The notes: a model not told the origin generated them from the sequence alone. A stretch of 64,000 nt of DNA from Solobacterium sp. (GCA_017512555.1 JAFWFE010000035.1:29416-93415), one strand, 5' to 3'. Positions 18,921 to 28,122 are shown, counted from the stretch's first letter. A program made the numbers and translations.

Positions 18921-20369
18921 ATGGAATTTGATCTAACCAAACCACATTGTTACTGGTTTAATGAGATATCCAAAATACCTCATCCTTCCAGACACGAAAA
19001 ACAAATCAGCGACTTCATTGTGGGATTTGCGAAAGAACGTGGTTTGTACTGGAAACAGGATCATGTATGGAACGTCATTGTGGAAAAGCCCGCAACACCA
19101 GGTTATGAGAACGCGGAACCAATCATCCTGCAGGCACATATCGATATGGTGCCGGCCAAGACAGAAGGATCCGCACATAACTTTGAGACAGACCCGCTGA
19201 CCCTGTATGTCGATGAAGAAGGCTGGCTTCACGCGAAAGACACAACACTTGGTGATGATGACGGTCATGGTGTAGCGTATATGCTTGCAATCCTGGACGA
19301 CGATGAACTTCCGCATCCTTACCTGCAGTGTTACTTCACCACCATGGAAGAAGTAGGTCTTCTGGGGTCAATGGAACTCAAGGCAGAAGATATTAAGGCG
19401 GACCGCATGATCAGTCTAGACGGAGGCGGAGAGACAACCACAGCGATCAGTGCGGCCGGAGGATGTAACGTATTTATCCGCAAAGAGATCACCTGGGAAG
19501 AGAATACGCTCCCCGGATACCAGATCAATGTTACCGGACTGATCGGCGGACATTCCGGAGGAATTGACAAAGAGAAGGGAAATGCGATCGTGATTGCCTC
19601 CAGAGTTCTGGAAGAAGCCGGAAGGAAAGGGATTGACATCCGTTTAGCCAGTATCCAGGGCGGTGAGAAAGACAATGCGATTCCCAGACTTACAGAAGTA
19701 CAGTTTGTTTCCTCTGCGGATGCGGAAGATATCTGCGCAGCAGTAAAGGAATCGGAAAAGAATATACGTACCGAACTCGAATTCAGTGATCCGGATGTAA
19801 AGATCACCGTGAAACCGATCACTGCACCGGTAAAGGTCATGGATGAAAAGACCAGTAATGCCGTAATTGATTATGCTTACCTGATGCCTAACGGATTCCT
19901 GCACAAGTCCATGGTTATCGAAAACCTTACGGTCACATCTTTGAATCTCGGTGTTGTCACAACAAATGACAAAGAAGTATTCTACGATATCCTGATCCGC
20001 AGTGCGATGGATCACGCAACAGATGATGTCAAAGACAGATTACATGTATTGGCAGAGCTCCTGGATATGCGGTTTGAACTGGCAGGAAGATATGCGGGAT
20101 GGAATTATGAACCGGTATCCCCGATGCGTGATCTGATGAAGTCTGTCGTTGAAAAACGCGGGAATGAGTACAAGGAATTTGCGGTCCACGGCGGCTGTGA
20201 ATGCGGCGTATTCAAGGCGCTGAATCCGAAACTGGATATCCTGACGTTCGGACCGATCGGCAGCGGCGCGCATACTCCGGAAGAAAAGCTGGATCTGGCT
20301 TCGTTTGACCGTTCCTATGAAATGCTGAAGGAAATGGTCAGTACATACGTTGAGAAGAAACAGGGGTAA
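18921..20369 (+). CDS. pepD: Beta-Ala-His / aminoacyl-histidine dipeptidase, M20 family (copy 1)
   Basis: This 482-residue PepD-type zinc dipeptidase has the metal ligands in QAHIDMVPA, DDDGHGVA and MEEVGLLGS, the HSGG motif of the dimer/lid region, and the C-terminal His in GSGAHTPEEKLDLASFDRS. It hydrolyses dipeptides, often Xaa-His. It starts 2 bp after the S9 stop with GGAGG as ribosome site. A close paralog follows at 20423, indicating tandem duplication. Confidence 0.93.
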   Translation: MEFDLTKPHCYWFNEISKIPHPSRHEKQISDFIVGFAKERGLYWKQDHVWNVIVEKPATPGYENAEPIILQAHIDMVPAKTEGSAHNFETDPLTLYVDEEGWLHAKDTTLGDDDGHGVAYMLAILDDDELPHPYLQCYFTTMEEVGLLGSMELKAEDIKADRMISLDGGGETTTAISAAGGCNVFIRKEITWEENTLPGYQINVTGLIGGHSGGIDKEKGNAIVIASRVLEEAGRKGIDIRLASIQGGEKDNAIPRLTEVQFVSSADAEDICAAVKESEKNIRTELEFSDPDVKITVKPITAPVKVMDEKTSNAVIDYAYLMPNGFLHKSMVIENLTVTSLNLGVVTTNDKEVFYDILIRSAMDHATDDVKDRLHVLAELLDMRFELAGRYAGWNYEPVSPMRDLMKSVVEKRGNEYKEFAVHGGCECGVFKALNPKLDILTFGPIGSGAHTPEEKLDLASFDRSYEMLKEMVSTYVEKKQG

Positions 20370-20422
20370 GGCTCAGCGGATTATGGTAGTATATAACTAG
20401 ATTAGAAACGGAAGGAAAGATC

Positions 20423-21862
20423 ATGATTAGCTTTGATTTATCGAAACCTCATTGCTATTGGTTTAACGAGATCTGTAAAATTCCTCATCCTTCCAGACAT
20501 GAAAAACAGATCAGTGATTTCATTGTAGAATTTGCGAAAGAACGAGGTCTGTACTGGAAACAGGATCATGTATGGAACGTCATTGTAGAAAAGCCGGCAT
20601 CTCCGGGTTATGAAGATGCGGCACCCCTGATCCTGCAGGCTCATATCGATATGGTTCCTGCCAAAACACTGGGTTACGAACATAACTTCGAGACGGATCC
20701 GCTGCAGTTATACGTTGACGACGAAGGATTCCTTCACGCGAAGAACACGACATTAGGCGCGGATGACGGTCATGGTGTAGCGTATATGCTGTCGATCCTG
20801 GATGATGATGAACTGCCGCATCCATATCTGCAGTGTTACTTCACCACCATGGAGGAAATCGGGCTTCTCGGTGCCATGGAGCTGGATCCTGCGGATGTTA
20901 AGGAGGACCGCATGATCAATCTTGACGGAGGAGGAGAAACCGGTACGGGGATCAGTGCGGCCGGAGGATGTACGGTATATATTCATCAGAATATCGAATG
21001 GGAAGAGAATACATCGTCTTGTTATCGTCTGGATATTACAGGATTGACCGGGGGACATTCCGGCGGGCAGATCCACATGGAGAAGGGAAATGCCATTGTC
21101 ATCGCTTCCAGAGTCATAGAAGAAGCCAAAATGAAAGGAATGGACTTCCACCTGATCTCCTTTACCGGAGGTGAGAAAGACAACGCGATTCCGCGTCTGG
21201 CAACGGTTGAATTCGCTTCGGATACTCCGGCAGAAGAGATTGCAGGATACTTCGCGAAGAGTGAGAAGAACATCAAGACAGAACTGGAATTCAGTGACGG
21301 AGGGATTACCGTAACCTGTACACCAATTGAAAAAGCGGATAAAGTGATCCGGAAAGATCTTGGCAATGCAATCGTGGATTACGCGTATCTGATGCCTAAC
21401 GGTTTCCAGCATAAATCCATGGTTATCGAAGGTCTTACGGTTACATCACTGAATCTCGGTGTAGTCACCACCAGTGAACAGGAAGTCCTGCTGGATATCC
21501 TGATCCGCAGTGCGATGAATTCTGCGGCAGATGATCTCTGCGGACGTCTGAATGTACTGGCAAAATATCTTGGTGTAGAATATGAAGTGCCGACACGTTA
21601 CTCCGGGTGGAATTATGAACCGGTATCCGCAATGCGTGAGTTACTGCGTAAGGTTGAAGCGGCACATGGCAATGAATTGAAAGAACGCGCAGGACACGGC
21701 GGTAATGAATGCGGCGTATTTAAAGCCTTAAATCCGAAGATGGATATCATTACCTTCGGTCCGAAGGGAAGCGGCGGACATACGCCGGAAGAAAAATTAG
21801 ATCTGGCCTCGTTTGATCGGTCATACGAGATGCTTAAAGAAATGGTTAGTGCATGTCACTAG
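20423..21862 (+). CDS. pepD: Aminoacyl-histidine dipeptidase, M20 family (copy 2)
   Basis: This 479-residue paralog of the preceding gene has all ligand motifs (QAHIDMVPA, ADDGHGVA, MEEIGLLGA, HSGG, GGHTPEE). The first 60 codons are nearly identical in DNA to copy 1. Near the C-terminus this copy has GGNECGVF where copy 1 has GGCECGVF, so the substrate choices may differ. A 53-bp gap with AT-rich TATATAA separates the copies; an internal promoter there is possible. Confidence 0.93.
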   Translation: MISFDLSKPHCYWFNEICKIPHPSRHEKQISDFIVEFAKERGLYWKQDHVWNVIVEKPASPGYEDAAPLILQAHIDMVPAKTLGYEHNFETDPLQLYVDDEGFLHAKNTTLGADDGHGVAYMLSILDDDELPHPYLQCYFTTMEEIGLLGAMELDPADVKEDRMINLDGGGETGTGISAAGGCTVYIHQNIEWEENTSSCYRLDITGLTGGHSGGQIHMEKGNAIVIASRVIEEAKMKGMDFHLISFTGGEKDNAIPRLATVEFASDTPAEEIAGYFAKSEKNIKTELEFSDGGITVTCTPIEKADKVIRKDLGNAIVDYAYLMPNGFQHKSMVIEGLTVTSLNLGVVTTSEQEVLLDILIRSAMNSAADDLCGRLNVLAKYLGVEYEVPTRYSGWNYEPVSAMRELLRKVEAAHGNELKERAGHGGNECGVFKALNPKMDIITFGPKGSGGHTPEEKLDLASFDRSYEMLKEMVSACH

Positions 21863-21873
21863 GAGGGAAAAAC

Positions 21874-22452
21874 ATGGCTAAAGGATTGGTAGTAATTTTA
21901 AGTGGTGCAAGTTCAGTAGGTAAAGGTGCGATTCGTGACAGACTTCTGGAAGATAAGGATATGAATCTTTTCTACTCGATCTCAGAAACAACACGTCCGC
22001 AGAAAGAAGGAGAAGTTGACGGTAAAGACTATTACTTTGTGTCACATAAGGCCTTCGCGGATTCAGTAAAGAACAGGGAACTTCTGGAGTACACGGAATT
22101 CAACGGATACTATTACGGTACACCGAAAGCTCAGGTAGAGTTCCTGACCAACAAGGGTAAGAATGTCCTGATCGAAGTAGAGGCACAGGGTGTCGGTCCG
22201 ATCAAACTGAATATCCCGGACAGTGTGGCTTTCTTCGTTATGCCTTCAAGCTTTGAAGAACTGGAAAAGCAGATCAATACGATCTACAAGGATGATGAAG
22301 CTTCCATCGAGCGTCGTTTGAATAAGGCAAAGATGGATATGGAAATCGCTCCTCTGTTCAAGAATATCGTGTACAACAACGATACTGATGCGGCTTTCAA
22401 CAGCATCAAGGCGATCGTCATGGAAGAACTGGAGAAGAGAAAGAATGGATAA
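21874..22452 (+). CDS. gmk: Guanylate kinase family protein
   Basis: This 192-residue P-loop kinase converts GMP to GDP if it is a true Gmk. The P-loop is SGASSVGKGA (10-19), and the GMP-binding region has SISETTRPQKEGEVDGKDYYFVS; the second Arg of the usual TTRxxR pattern is Lys here. A frame upstream to 21853 is open, but AGGAGGG before ATG 21874 fixes the start. It sits inside the peptidase operon, 11 bp after pepD copy 2 and overlapping the next aminopeptidase gene. Whether it is the only guanylate kinase of the cell cannot be told here. Confidence 0.85.
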   Translation: MAKGLVVILSGASSVGKGAIRDRLLEDKDMNLFYSISETTRPQKEGEVDGKDYYFVSHKAFADSVKNRELLEYTEFNGYYYGTPKAQVEFLTNKGKNVLIEVEAQGVGPIKLNIPDSVAFFVMPSSFEELEKQINTIYKDDEASIERRLNKAKMDMEIAPLFKNIVYNNDTDAAFNSIKAIVMEELEKRKNG

Positions 22453-23686
22453 GTGGAAACTGGAAAAGCTTGCCCGGGTACTGGTCAAGACAGGTGTAGC
22501 TCTGCAACCGGGAGAAACCATGGTATTGCAGACAGATACACTGGCAATTGATCTGGCCAGAGAGATCACCAGAGAAGCGTTTGCGGCAGGTGCGGAAGAT
22601 GTTGAAGTCTTTATCAGTGACGGGGACATCGATCATCTGAGAGCGCTGAACTGCACACCGGAACATCTCCGCCAGTTACCGGAATGGAAGAAAGAAGCGA
22701 TCGACTCCATTCTGCGTACAGGCAAGGGTGTACAGATGGGGGTCAGAGCCAGCAGACCTTCACTGAATGCGGATGTGCCGGACGAGAATCTCAGAGCCAT
22801 GGCTTATTCTTCCAACGAACTGCGCAATGTCGTACGTAACTATATCCATCAGGGCTGCCTGAAATGGACAGGGACTGTTTATCCGAGCCAGGAATGGGCT
22901 AACCGTGTATTCCCGGAATGTGATGAAGAAACAGCGTATAAGAACCTGGAAGACGCAATCTGTAAGATGATGCGTGTAGATGAAGACACTGATCCGGTAG
23001 AGAACTGGAAGAAACATTGTGAGAATTTATCCAAGCGTTCAAAGAAGCTGAATGACTATAACTTCAAGAGTCTGCACATTACAAGTGAATTAGGCACTGA
23101 TTTGACCATGGATCTGGTGGAAGATCATATCTGGTGCTCGGCAGGAGAAATGGGCGCGCAGAATGTGAATGCGCCGTATGTGGCGAATATGCCTACGGAA
23201 GAAGTATTCACCGACCCGGATTTCCGCAGTGTCAACGGTATTGCGTATGCGTCATTCCCGTTATTTATCAGCGGTAAACTGGTTACCGACTTCAGTATTA
23301 CGTTCAAGGACGGAAAGGCTGTAGACTGTGCCGCATCCAACAATGTGGAATTCCTGAGAGATGCGCTGTTCAGAGATGAAACAACCAGACAGCTTGGGGA
23401 AGTAGCACTTGTTTCCAAACAGTCCCCGATTCGTCAGATGGGCCGGATCTTCTACAATGGTCTGATTGATGAAAACGCGGCTTGTCATCTGGCGTTTGGG
23501 TCAAGCTTCCCGGATTGTGTGAAGAACGGAACAGAGATGACCAGGGAAGAACTGATCGCAAGAGGTGTTAATTTCTCTGTAAGTCATAATGACTTCATGA
23601 TCGGATCAGATGACATCAAGGTTGTCGGTATTACACATGACGGTAAGGAAGTTACAGTCATGGAACACGGAGACTTTGTGATTTAA
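22445..23686 (+). CDS. M29 family aminopeptidase (AmpS/PepS type)
   Basis: This 413-residue metallopeptidase removes N-terminal residues from peptides. The C-terminal half has the family's metal-binding signature residues: GEVALVSKQSPI, the Glu and His of FYNGLIDENAACHLAFG, and SHNDFMIGSDD. ATG 22445 overlaps the guanylate kinase stop by 8 bp, indicating coupled translation. No signal peptide; cytoplasmic. Part of the oligopeptide breakdown operon. Confidence 0.92.
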   Translation: MDKWKLEKLARVLVKTGVALQPGETMVLQTDTLAIDLAREITREAFAAGAEDVEVFISDGDIDHLRALNCTPEHLRQLPEWKKEAIDSILRTGKGVQMGVRASRPSLNADVPDENLRAMAYSSNELRNVVRNYIHQGCLKWTGTVYPSQEWANRVFPECDEETAYKNLEDAICKMMRVDEDTDPVENWKKHCENLSKRSKKLNDYNFKSLHITSELGTDLTMDLVEDHIWCSAGEMGAQNVNAPYVANMPTEEVFTDPDFRSVNGIAYASFPLFISGKLVTDFSITFKDGKAVDCAASNNVEFLRDALFRDETTRQLGEVALVSKQSPIRQMGRIFYNGLIDENAACHLAFGSSFPDCVKNGTEMTREELIARGVNFSVSHNDFMIGSDDIKVVGITHDGKEVTVMEHGDFVI

Positions 23687-23695
23687 GAGGAGTTT

Positions 23696-25045
23696 ATGGG
23701 AATTTCTAATCAAGAGTTTTTAGTTAAAGATGTACCAAGTGTTGACGAACTCAAACCCAAGATCAAAGCCTGGCGTGAACAGGAGAAGATTCTTGACCAG
23801 TGGCTGGTGAAGCGTCTGGATACGGTTCTGCCGGTGGTAATGAAGCGGGCGGGAATCGATTGCTGGGTCGTCTGTAACAACGAATATAACGAAGATCCGG
23901 TATACTGGACACTGACTCCGGTATCCCAGATCACGGCCAGAAGATTGACGATCCTGGTCTTCCATCTGAAGGATGACGGAACAGTTGAACGTTTCTGTCT
24001 GACTCACCCGATTCCCATCATTACGGATTTCTACCAGCAGAAGTGGACAAATCCCAAAGGTCAGAACTGGAATACCAGCAGATTATACGGTGAGAACAGG
24101 TATCCTGTGGAAGAGACGCAGATGGAATGCCTGGCCAGAGTTTTGAAGGAAATCAACCCGGAACATATCGGTCTGGATATTTCTGATACCTTTGCGTATG
24201 CGGATGGCTTATCACACTCGCTGTATCAGAGGATCACAGCAGAGCTGGATGAGGAACAGAAGAGTAAGATCGTTTCGGCAGAAAATGTGGCTGTAGGATG
24301 GCTGGAAACGCGCTGTGAAGAAGAAATGGCAGCGTATGACGATATCGTACAGATTGCGCATACCATGATTGCGGAAGCGTTCTCCAACAAGGTGATTCAT
24401 CCCGGTGTGACTACAGCAGACGATGTCAAATACTGGATGATGGAGAAGACCGTAGAACTTGGCTTTACGCCCTGGTTTGACTATGATGTTTCCATTACCC
24501 GTTACGGGAATCAGCATCATGAAGGTGATGTGGTGATCCTTCCGGGTGACATGTTACATTGTGATGTCGGCTTCCGTTATCTGAATCTCTGTACAGATAC
24601 CCAGGAACTCTGTTATATCCTGAAACGGGATGAACTGGATGCGCCGCAGGATCTCAAAGATGCGCTGCGTACAGCCAACCGCCTGCAGGAGATCACTGCC
24701 GGAGAATTCGTTGAAGGTCGTACCGGGAATGAAATCCTTGCAGCATCCCTTGCCAAAGCCAAAGAAGAAGGAATCGAGCCGTGTATCTATACGCATCCGC
24801 TGGGATTCCACGGGCATGCGGCAGGTCCGACAATTGGTCTCTGGGATAAACAAGGCGGTGTGCCGGGAAGCGGAGATTACCCGTTATACAACAACACGGC
24901 TTACTCCCTGGAATTGAACGCGAAAGTCCAGGTAGACAGCTTTGGGGCTAAGCTGCAGATGGCAATTGAGTCTGACATACTGTTTAAGGACGGCAAGGTA
25001 TACTATCTGGCCGGAAGACAGGAAAACTTCCATCTCGTGAAATAA
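23696..25045 (+). CDS. M24 family (Xaa-Pro type) metallopeptidase
   Basis: This 449-residue protein has a non-catalytic N-terminal creatinase-like domain and a C-terminal pita-bread domain. Likely metal ligands are the Asp residues near MLHCDVGFRYLNLCTD, the His in HPLGFHGHAAGPTIG, and the Glu residues near YSLELNAKV and AIESDILF. Such enzymes release residues before proline or are related aminopeptidases. AAGAGGAG precedes ATG 23696. It ends the peptidase operon; a long-stem terminator follows. Confidence 0.88.
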   Translation: MGISNQEFLVKDVPSVDELKPKIKAWREQEKILDQWLVKRLDTVLPVVMKRAGIDCWVVCNNEYNEDPVYWTLTPVSQITARRLTILVFHLKDDGTVERFCLTHPIPIITDFYQQKWTNPKGQNWNTSRLYGENRYPVEETQMECLARVLKEINPEHIGLDISDTFAYADGLSHSLYQRITAELDEEQKSKIVSAENVAVGWLETRCEEEMAAYDDIVQIAHTMIAEAFSNKVIHPGVTTADDVKYWMMEKTVELGFTPWFDYDVSITRYGNQHHEGDVVILPGDMLHCDVGFRYLNLCTDTQELCYILKRDELDAPQDLKDALRTANRLQEITAGEFVEGRTGNEILAASLAKAKEEGIEPCIYTHPLGFHGHAAGPTIGLWDKQGGVPGSGDYPLYNNTAYSLELNAKVQVDSFGAKLQMAIESDILFKDGKVYYLAGRQENFHLVK

Positions 25046-25052
25046 TCAGAAG

Positions 25053-25101
25053 AATCTCATTTTCAACGTTGAATAACATAAAGGAAATGAGATTTTTTTA
25101 G
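25053..25101 (+). terminator. Terminator after M24 peptidase
   Basis: The stem AATCTCATTT (25053-25062) pairs with AAATGAGATT (25085-25094) and is followed by seven T. The loop is long and holds a small palindrome TTCAACGTTGAA. Confidence 0.8.
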
Positions 25102-25159
25102 TATATGCAGGGGATTCTCCAAAAACCGGGTATAGGACAGGTGAAAGGAGAACTCGGGA

Positions 25160-25972
25160 ATGATCAAATTTGAGAATCTGATGTTTAAGAATGATTTCCT
25201 GTTCAGCGCGGTATGTAACGAGAATCCGGAGATCGTACGCAAGATGACGGAGTTGATCACCGGCAGGAAGATCACAAAGATCCATAATCTCAGACAGCAG
25301 GACTGGGTCACTGCAGATCCCATTCTCAAGAAAGTACGTCTGGATGTCACGTTTGAAGGAGATGACGCGATCTACTGTGTGGAGATGCAGGTAAGTACGG
25401 AGAAGGAGATCGAGAAGAGGATACGATACTATCAGTCTGCCAAGGATATCGAGCAGATCAACGACGGAGGAAGATATGAAGAGTTACAGTCTCTGTATAT
25501 CATCTTCATCTGTGATTATGATCCGTTCGGAGACGGACTGCAGAAGTATTCATTTCATAACCGCTGTGAAGAGACCGGAGAGTACCTGGAAGACGGGCGT
25601 GATATAATAGTGTTAAACACAAGGGGAGAGGAAACAGAAGACGAATCCCTGAATACACTGTTGGATTACATACGGACAGGAGAAGTAAAAGAAAATGATC
25701 TGACACAGGAGATCGAGGAAGCGTCAGAGAGAGTACGGTACAACAAAGATTGGAGAGAAGGGTTTATGACGATTGGTGAGAAAATGGAGAGACTGGCAAG
25801 AGAAGCCAGAGAACAGGAAAGGATCCATGGAATCTTTAAAGCAATTCAGTTGTTACAGAAATTGAATCTTGATGATGAACGTATCTGCAAGATGATTACA
25901 GAACAATATGAAATCTCTCCCGAAGAGTATCAGGAGATCTTGAAGTTATCACAAGATAGTGACCAAAGATAA
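25160..25972 (+). CDS. Rpn family PD-(D/E)XK nuclease
   Basis: This 270-residue protein belongs to the PDDEXK_2 / Rpn (recombination-promoting nuclease, once 'putative transposase') family. It begins MIKFENLMFKNDFLFSAV, has the catalytic core D62 (VRLDVTF) and E75-x-Q77 (CVEMQ), then the YQS/IYIIFI segment, and a helical C-terminal part. GAAAGGAGA precedes ATG 25160. It stands alone between two terminators. A second start inside the gene at 25766 may make the C-terminal part alone. Rpn proteins are DNA endonucleases tied to recombination and phage defence; that role here is inferred. Confidence 0.88.
   Translation: MIKFENLMFKNDFLFSAVCNENPEIVRKMTELITGRKITKIHNLRQQDWVTADPILKKVRLDVTFEGDDAIYCVEMQVSTEKEIEKRIRYYQSAKDIEQINDGGRYEELQSLYIIFICDYDPFGDGLQKYSFHNRCEETGEYLEDGRDIIVLNTRGEETEDESLNTLLDYIRTGEVKENDLTQEIEEASERVRYNKDWREGFMTIGEKMERLAREAREQERIHGIFKAIQLLQKLNLDDERICKMITEQYEISPEEYQEILKLSQDSDQR
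25766..25972 (+). CDS. Possible internal small Rpn product (C-terminal 68 residues)
   Basis: In-frame ATG 25766 (codon 203 of the Rpn gene) is preceded by GGAGAGAAGGG (25752-25762), as strong a ribosome site as for real genes in this window. The product would be the helical, charged C-terminus without the nuclease core. E. coli rpn genes are known to make such intragenic short forms that restrain the full-length toxin-like nuclease. Translation from here is inferred. A second in-frame ATG at 25784 follows GGTGAG. Confidence 0.4.
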   Translation: MTIGEKMERLAREAREQERIHGIFKAIQLLQKLNLDDERICKMITEQYEISPEEYQEILKLSQDSDQR

Positions 25973-26000
25973 TTACCTGATTTCGTAGAATCTGTTTTAG

Positions 26001-26024
26001 ACAACCTGAGTTCAGGTTGTTTTT
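26001..26024 (+). terminator. Terminator after Rpn gene
   Basis: The stem ACAACCTG / CAGGTTGT (26001-26020) with loop AGTT is followed by five T. Confidence 0.85.
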
Positions 26025-26081
26025 ATATGCCTGCAACTTTTTCTCTGTTAACGGTGTTTCTATAATGCAGAGGTGAAGAAA

Positions 26082-26915
26082 ATGAAACGATGGTTATGTA
26101 TATTAACTGTTCTGTTATTGACAAGCGGATGCGGGAAAACAGAAAACCCAATAAAGACAACTGATACAGAAACGAATATTCCGAATCCCTCAACTGAAAC
26201 AGAAATGAATATTCCAAATCCCTGGACAGAAACACATAGTTTATCAGAAGCAGAAAAGATTGCAGGATTTTCTATCGTTGTGCCGACGATTTGGGAAGAT
26301 TGTGAGTCACCGTTGTTCCGGGTTATGCCGGGAATGTTGGAAGTTGTATGGGATAACGGAGAAGACAGGATCACGCTGCGAAAAGCTCCGCACGGAGAAG
26401 AATCGGATATTTCCGGTGATCATAACATGTATAAGGAACACATCGTTGCCTGCGGAGATCTGATCAGCTATGAAGCACATGGTAATAATCACCTGTTTAA
26501 TCTAGTTAACTGGAACGATAAAGATTATGTCTATTCACTGAATAAGAATCCGGGGACAGAGCGTGGATTGTCTTCGGAAGAAATCGGGAGGATCTTGATG
26601 GAAATGCTGGAGGTCAGACAACATCCCGGGATGATTGCGTATGGCAGTTTTTCCTATGAAGAGGATCGCCTGTCGGTTAAAGAAGGGGATATAGTCATTA
26701 CTGAAGGTTTTGTGCATACAGAGAAAAGTAATAAGTATGTTACGGAACTGGCAAAAGATGAAACATCAAGGGATTATCCTTTCTGTCAGACGTTTTATGA
26801 TGAAGATGAAGGAATGTGGGCTGTACATTTCTTTGATGAGCCGGAAAGTCCGAATCAGGAGATCGTTTATCTGGATGAGGATGGTATTACACATATGATC
26901 ATAATCAGAAAATAG
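26082..26915 (+). CDS. Hypothetical lipoprotein with N-terminal tandem repeat
   Basis: This 277-residue protein has a lipoprotein signal ending LLTSGC. After the Cys comes a linker with two 11-residue repeats (TETNIPNPS.. and TEMNIPNPW..), made by a 33-bp tandem duplication at 26166-26231. The body is soluble and acidic; the first half (VVWDNGEDRITLRKAP) resembles Firmicute DUF4367-like lipoproteins, but I would not name a function. GTG 26073 is in frame, but AGAGGTGAAG favours ATG 26082. TATAAT at 26061-26066 is a likely -10. Confidence 0.75.
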   Translation: MKRWLCILTVLLLTSGCGKTENPIKTTDTETNIPNPSTETEMNIPNPWTETHSLSEAEKIAGFSIVVPTIWEDCESPLFRVMPGMLEVVWDNGEDRITLRKAPHGEESDISGDHNMYKEHIVACGDLISYEAHGNNHLFNLVNWNDKDYVYSLNKNPGTERGLSSEEIGRILMEMLEVRQHPGMIAYGSFSYEEDRLSVKEGDIVITEGFVHTEKSNKYVTELAKDETSRDYPFCQTFYDEDEGMWAVHFFDEPESPNQEIVYLDEDGITHMIIIRK

Positions 26916-27090
26916 GACGCAAGTCCTTTTTTATTAGTAATAGCAAGGTTTTCAAGTTTTGCCGGAATTGTGGATAAACCCGGTATATTTGTGGATAATT
27001 TCTTCTTTTTGACCTATGTATGGCACATATTCGGGACGAATTGATATTTGAATTCTGTTATTGTTTACCTGCGGAAAGGTAAACTATTAT
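26916..27090 (+). promoter_or_regulatory. Control region before TIGR02452 gene, with inverted repeat
   Basis: This 175-bp AT-rich gap has TTGTGGATAA-type words and TTGACC near 27010. The perfect dyad GTTTACCT-GCGGAA-AGGTAAAC lies at 27063-27084. Its right arm carries the AAAGGT that would serve ATG 27091, so folding could hide that ribosome site; alternatively it is an operator. Confidence 0.4.
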
Positions 27091-28122
27091 ATGTACAAGA
27101 AGGATAGATCAGCGAAGATAGAGAAAGGGCTAAATCAAACTTCTTCCGCAGATTCTTCGTTTCACATGAATGAAAAAGAGGCTGGGGAAGCACGTGAGAT
27201 CCTGCGCCGAAGACTGGCTGAAAAGCCAGAAATACAGGAGTTACTGAAAAATCATCGTTCAAAGGAGAAAACCATGGATAACCTGAGTGTTTTGCAAGAT
27301 ACATTACAAATTTTTGAGAACGGGTATTACTACGTAAACGGGCAAAGAAAGAACCTGAAACTTTCTCCCGGACAATATACACAAGCAAAGGTAATCCTGC
27401 CGGGTGAACTCTGTCATCTCCTGCAGGGTTCCGAAGAGAATCGGAAGATATACTCTTGTACGTACTTGTGTGAGAATCTGGATTCCTACGCTATGGCGGA
27501 AAAACTGGATACAGACAGTGATAGACCTGTACTGGTGCTGAATCTTGCCAACCCGGTAAATCCCGGCGGAGGAGTGCGAAAAGGCGCAAAAGCCCAGGAG
27601 GAAGATCTCTGCCGCAGAAGTTCTCTTCTGTTATCTCTTGAGTCGGAGGAAGCCCGGACATACTACCGGTATAACAAGAGTCTTCATACCTATATGGGAT
27701 CAGATGCGCTGATTCTCACACCGCATACAGAAGTAATCAAGAGACCGGATGGTTCACTACTGGAAGATTCCCTGATTGTTTCGGTATTGACCTGCGCGGC
27801 TCCGATGATTACTTACGGGAAAGAAGGAATGAGTGAGGAAGAGTATACATCCATGGTGGCGCAGAGGATCCGGGGAATGTTATGCGCTGCGATCTGTTTT
27901 GGCTACACCCGCCTTGTTTTAGGTGCCTGGGGTTGTGGTGCATTCAGTAATGATGCTCGTGTCATATCGGATCTGTTTGCGCAGGTTCTGCAATCCTCAT
28001 ACGGAGATCATCGCCTCTGTGATTATTTTGAAGTTATAAGCTTTGCGGTTCTGGATCACAGCACTAAACAGTATAATTACCGGGAATTTGCCCGGAATTT
28101 CGGAGGAAAAGATGTCGGTTAA
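27091..28122 (+). CDS. TIGR02452 family protein (PARG/macro-like, DUF2263)
   Basis: This 343-residue frame holds a microbial PARG-like domain. The key loop NLANPVNPGGGVRKGAKAQEE (Gly-rich, with the tandem Glu that act in PARG enzymes) lies in the middle, followed by LGAWGCGAFSND near the C-terminus. Such proteins remove or bind ADP-ribose. The start is uncertain: ATG 27274 has a better ribosome site (AAAGGAG, 6-bp spacing) and matches the usual family N-terminus (MDNLSVLQDTLQIFENGYY), while 27091 adds a charged 61-residue helical extension. It overlaps the ADP-ribosylglycohydrolase gene by 11 bp. Confidence 0.85.
   Translation: MYKKDRSAKIEKGLNQTSSADSSFHMNEKEAGEAREILRRRLAEKPEIQELLKNHRSKEKTMDNLSVLQDTLQIFENGYYYVNGQRKNLKLSPGQYTQAKVILPGELCHLLQGSEENRKIYSCTYLCENLDSYAMAEKLDTDSDRPVLVLNLANPVNPGGGVRKGAKAQEEDLCRRSSLLLSLESEEARTYYRYNKSLHTYMGSDALILTPHTEVIKRPDGSLLEDSLIVSVLTCAAPMITYGKEGMSEEEYTSMVAQRIRGMLCAAICFGYTRLVLGAWGCGAFSNDARVISDLFAQVLQSSYGDHRLCDYFEVISFAVLDHSTKQYNYREFARNFGGKDVG

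Noticed and set aside
25160..25972. Reading the Rpn gene as an active transposon with inverted ends
   Set aside because: No terminal inverted repeats or target duplications flank it; the family is a nuclease despite the old 'transposase' label.
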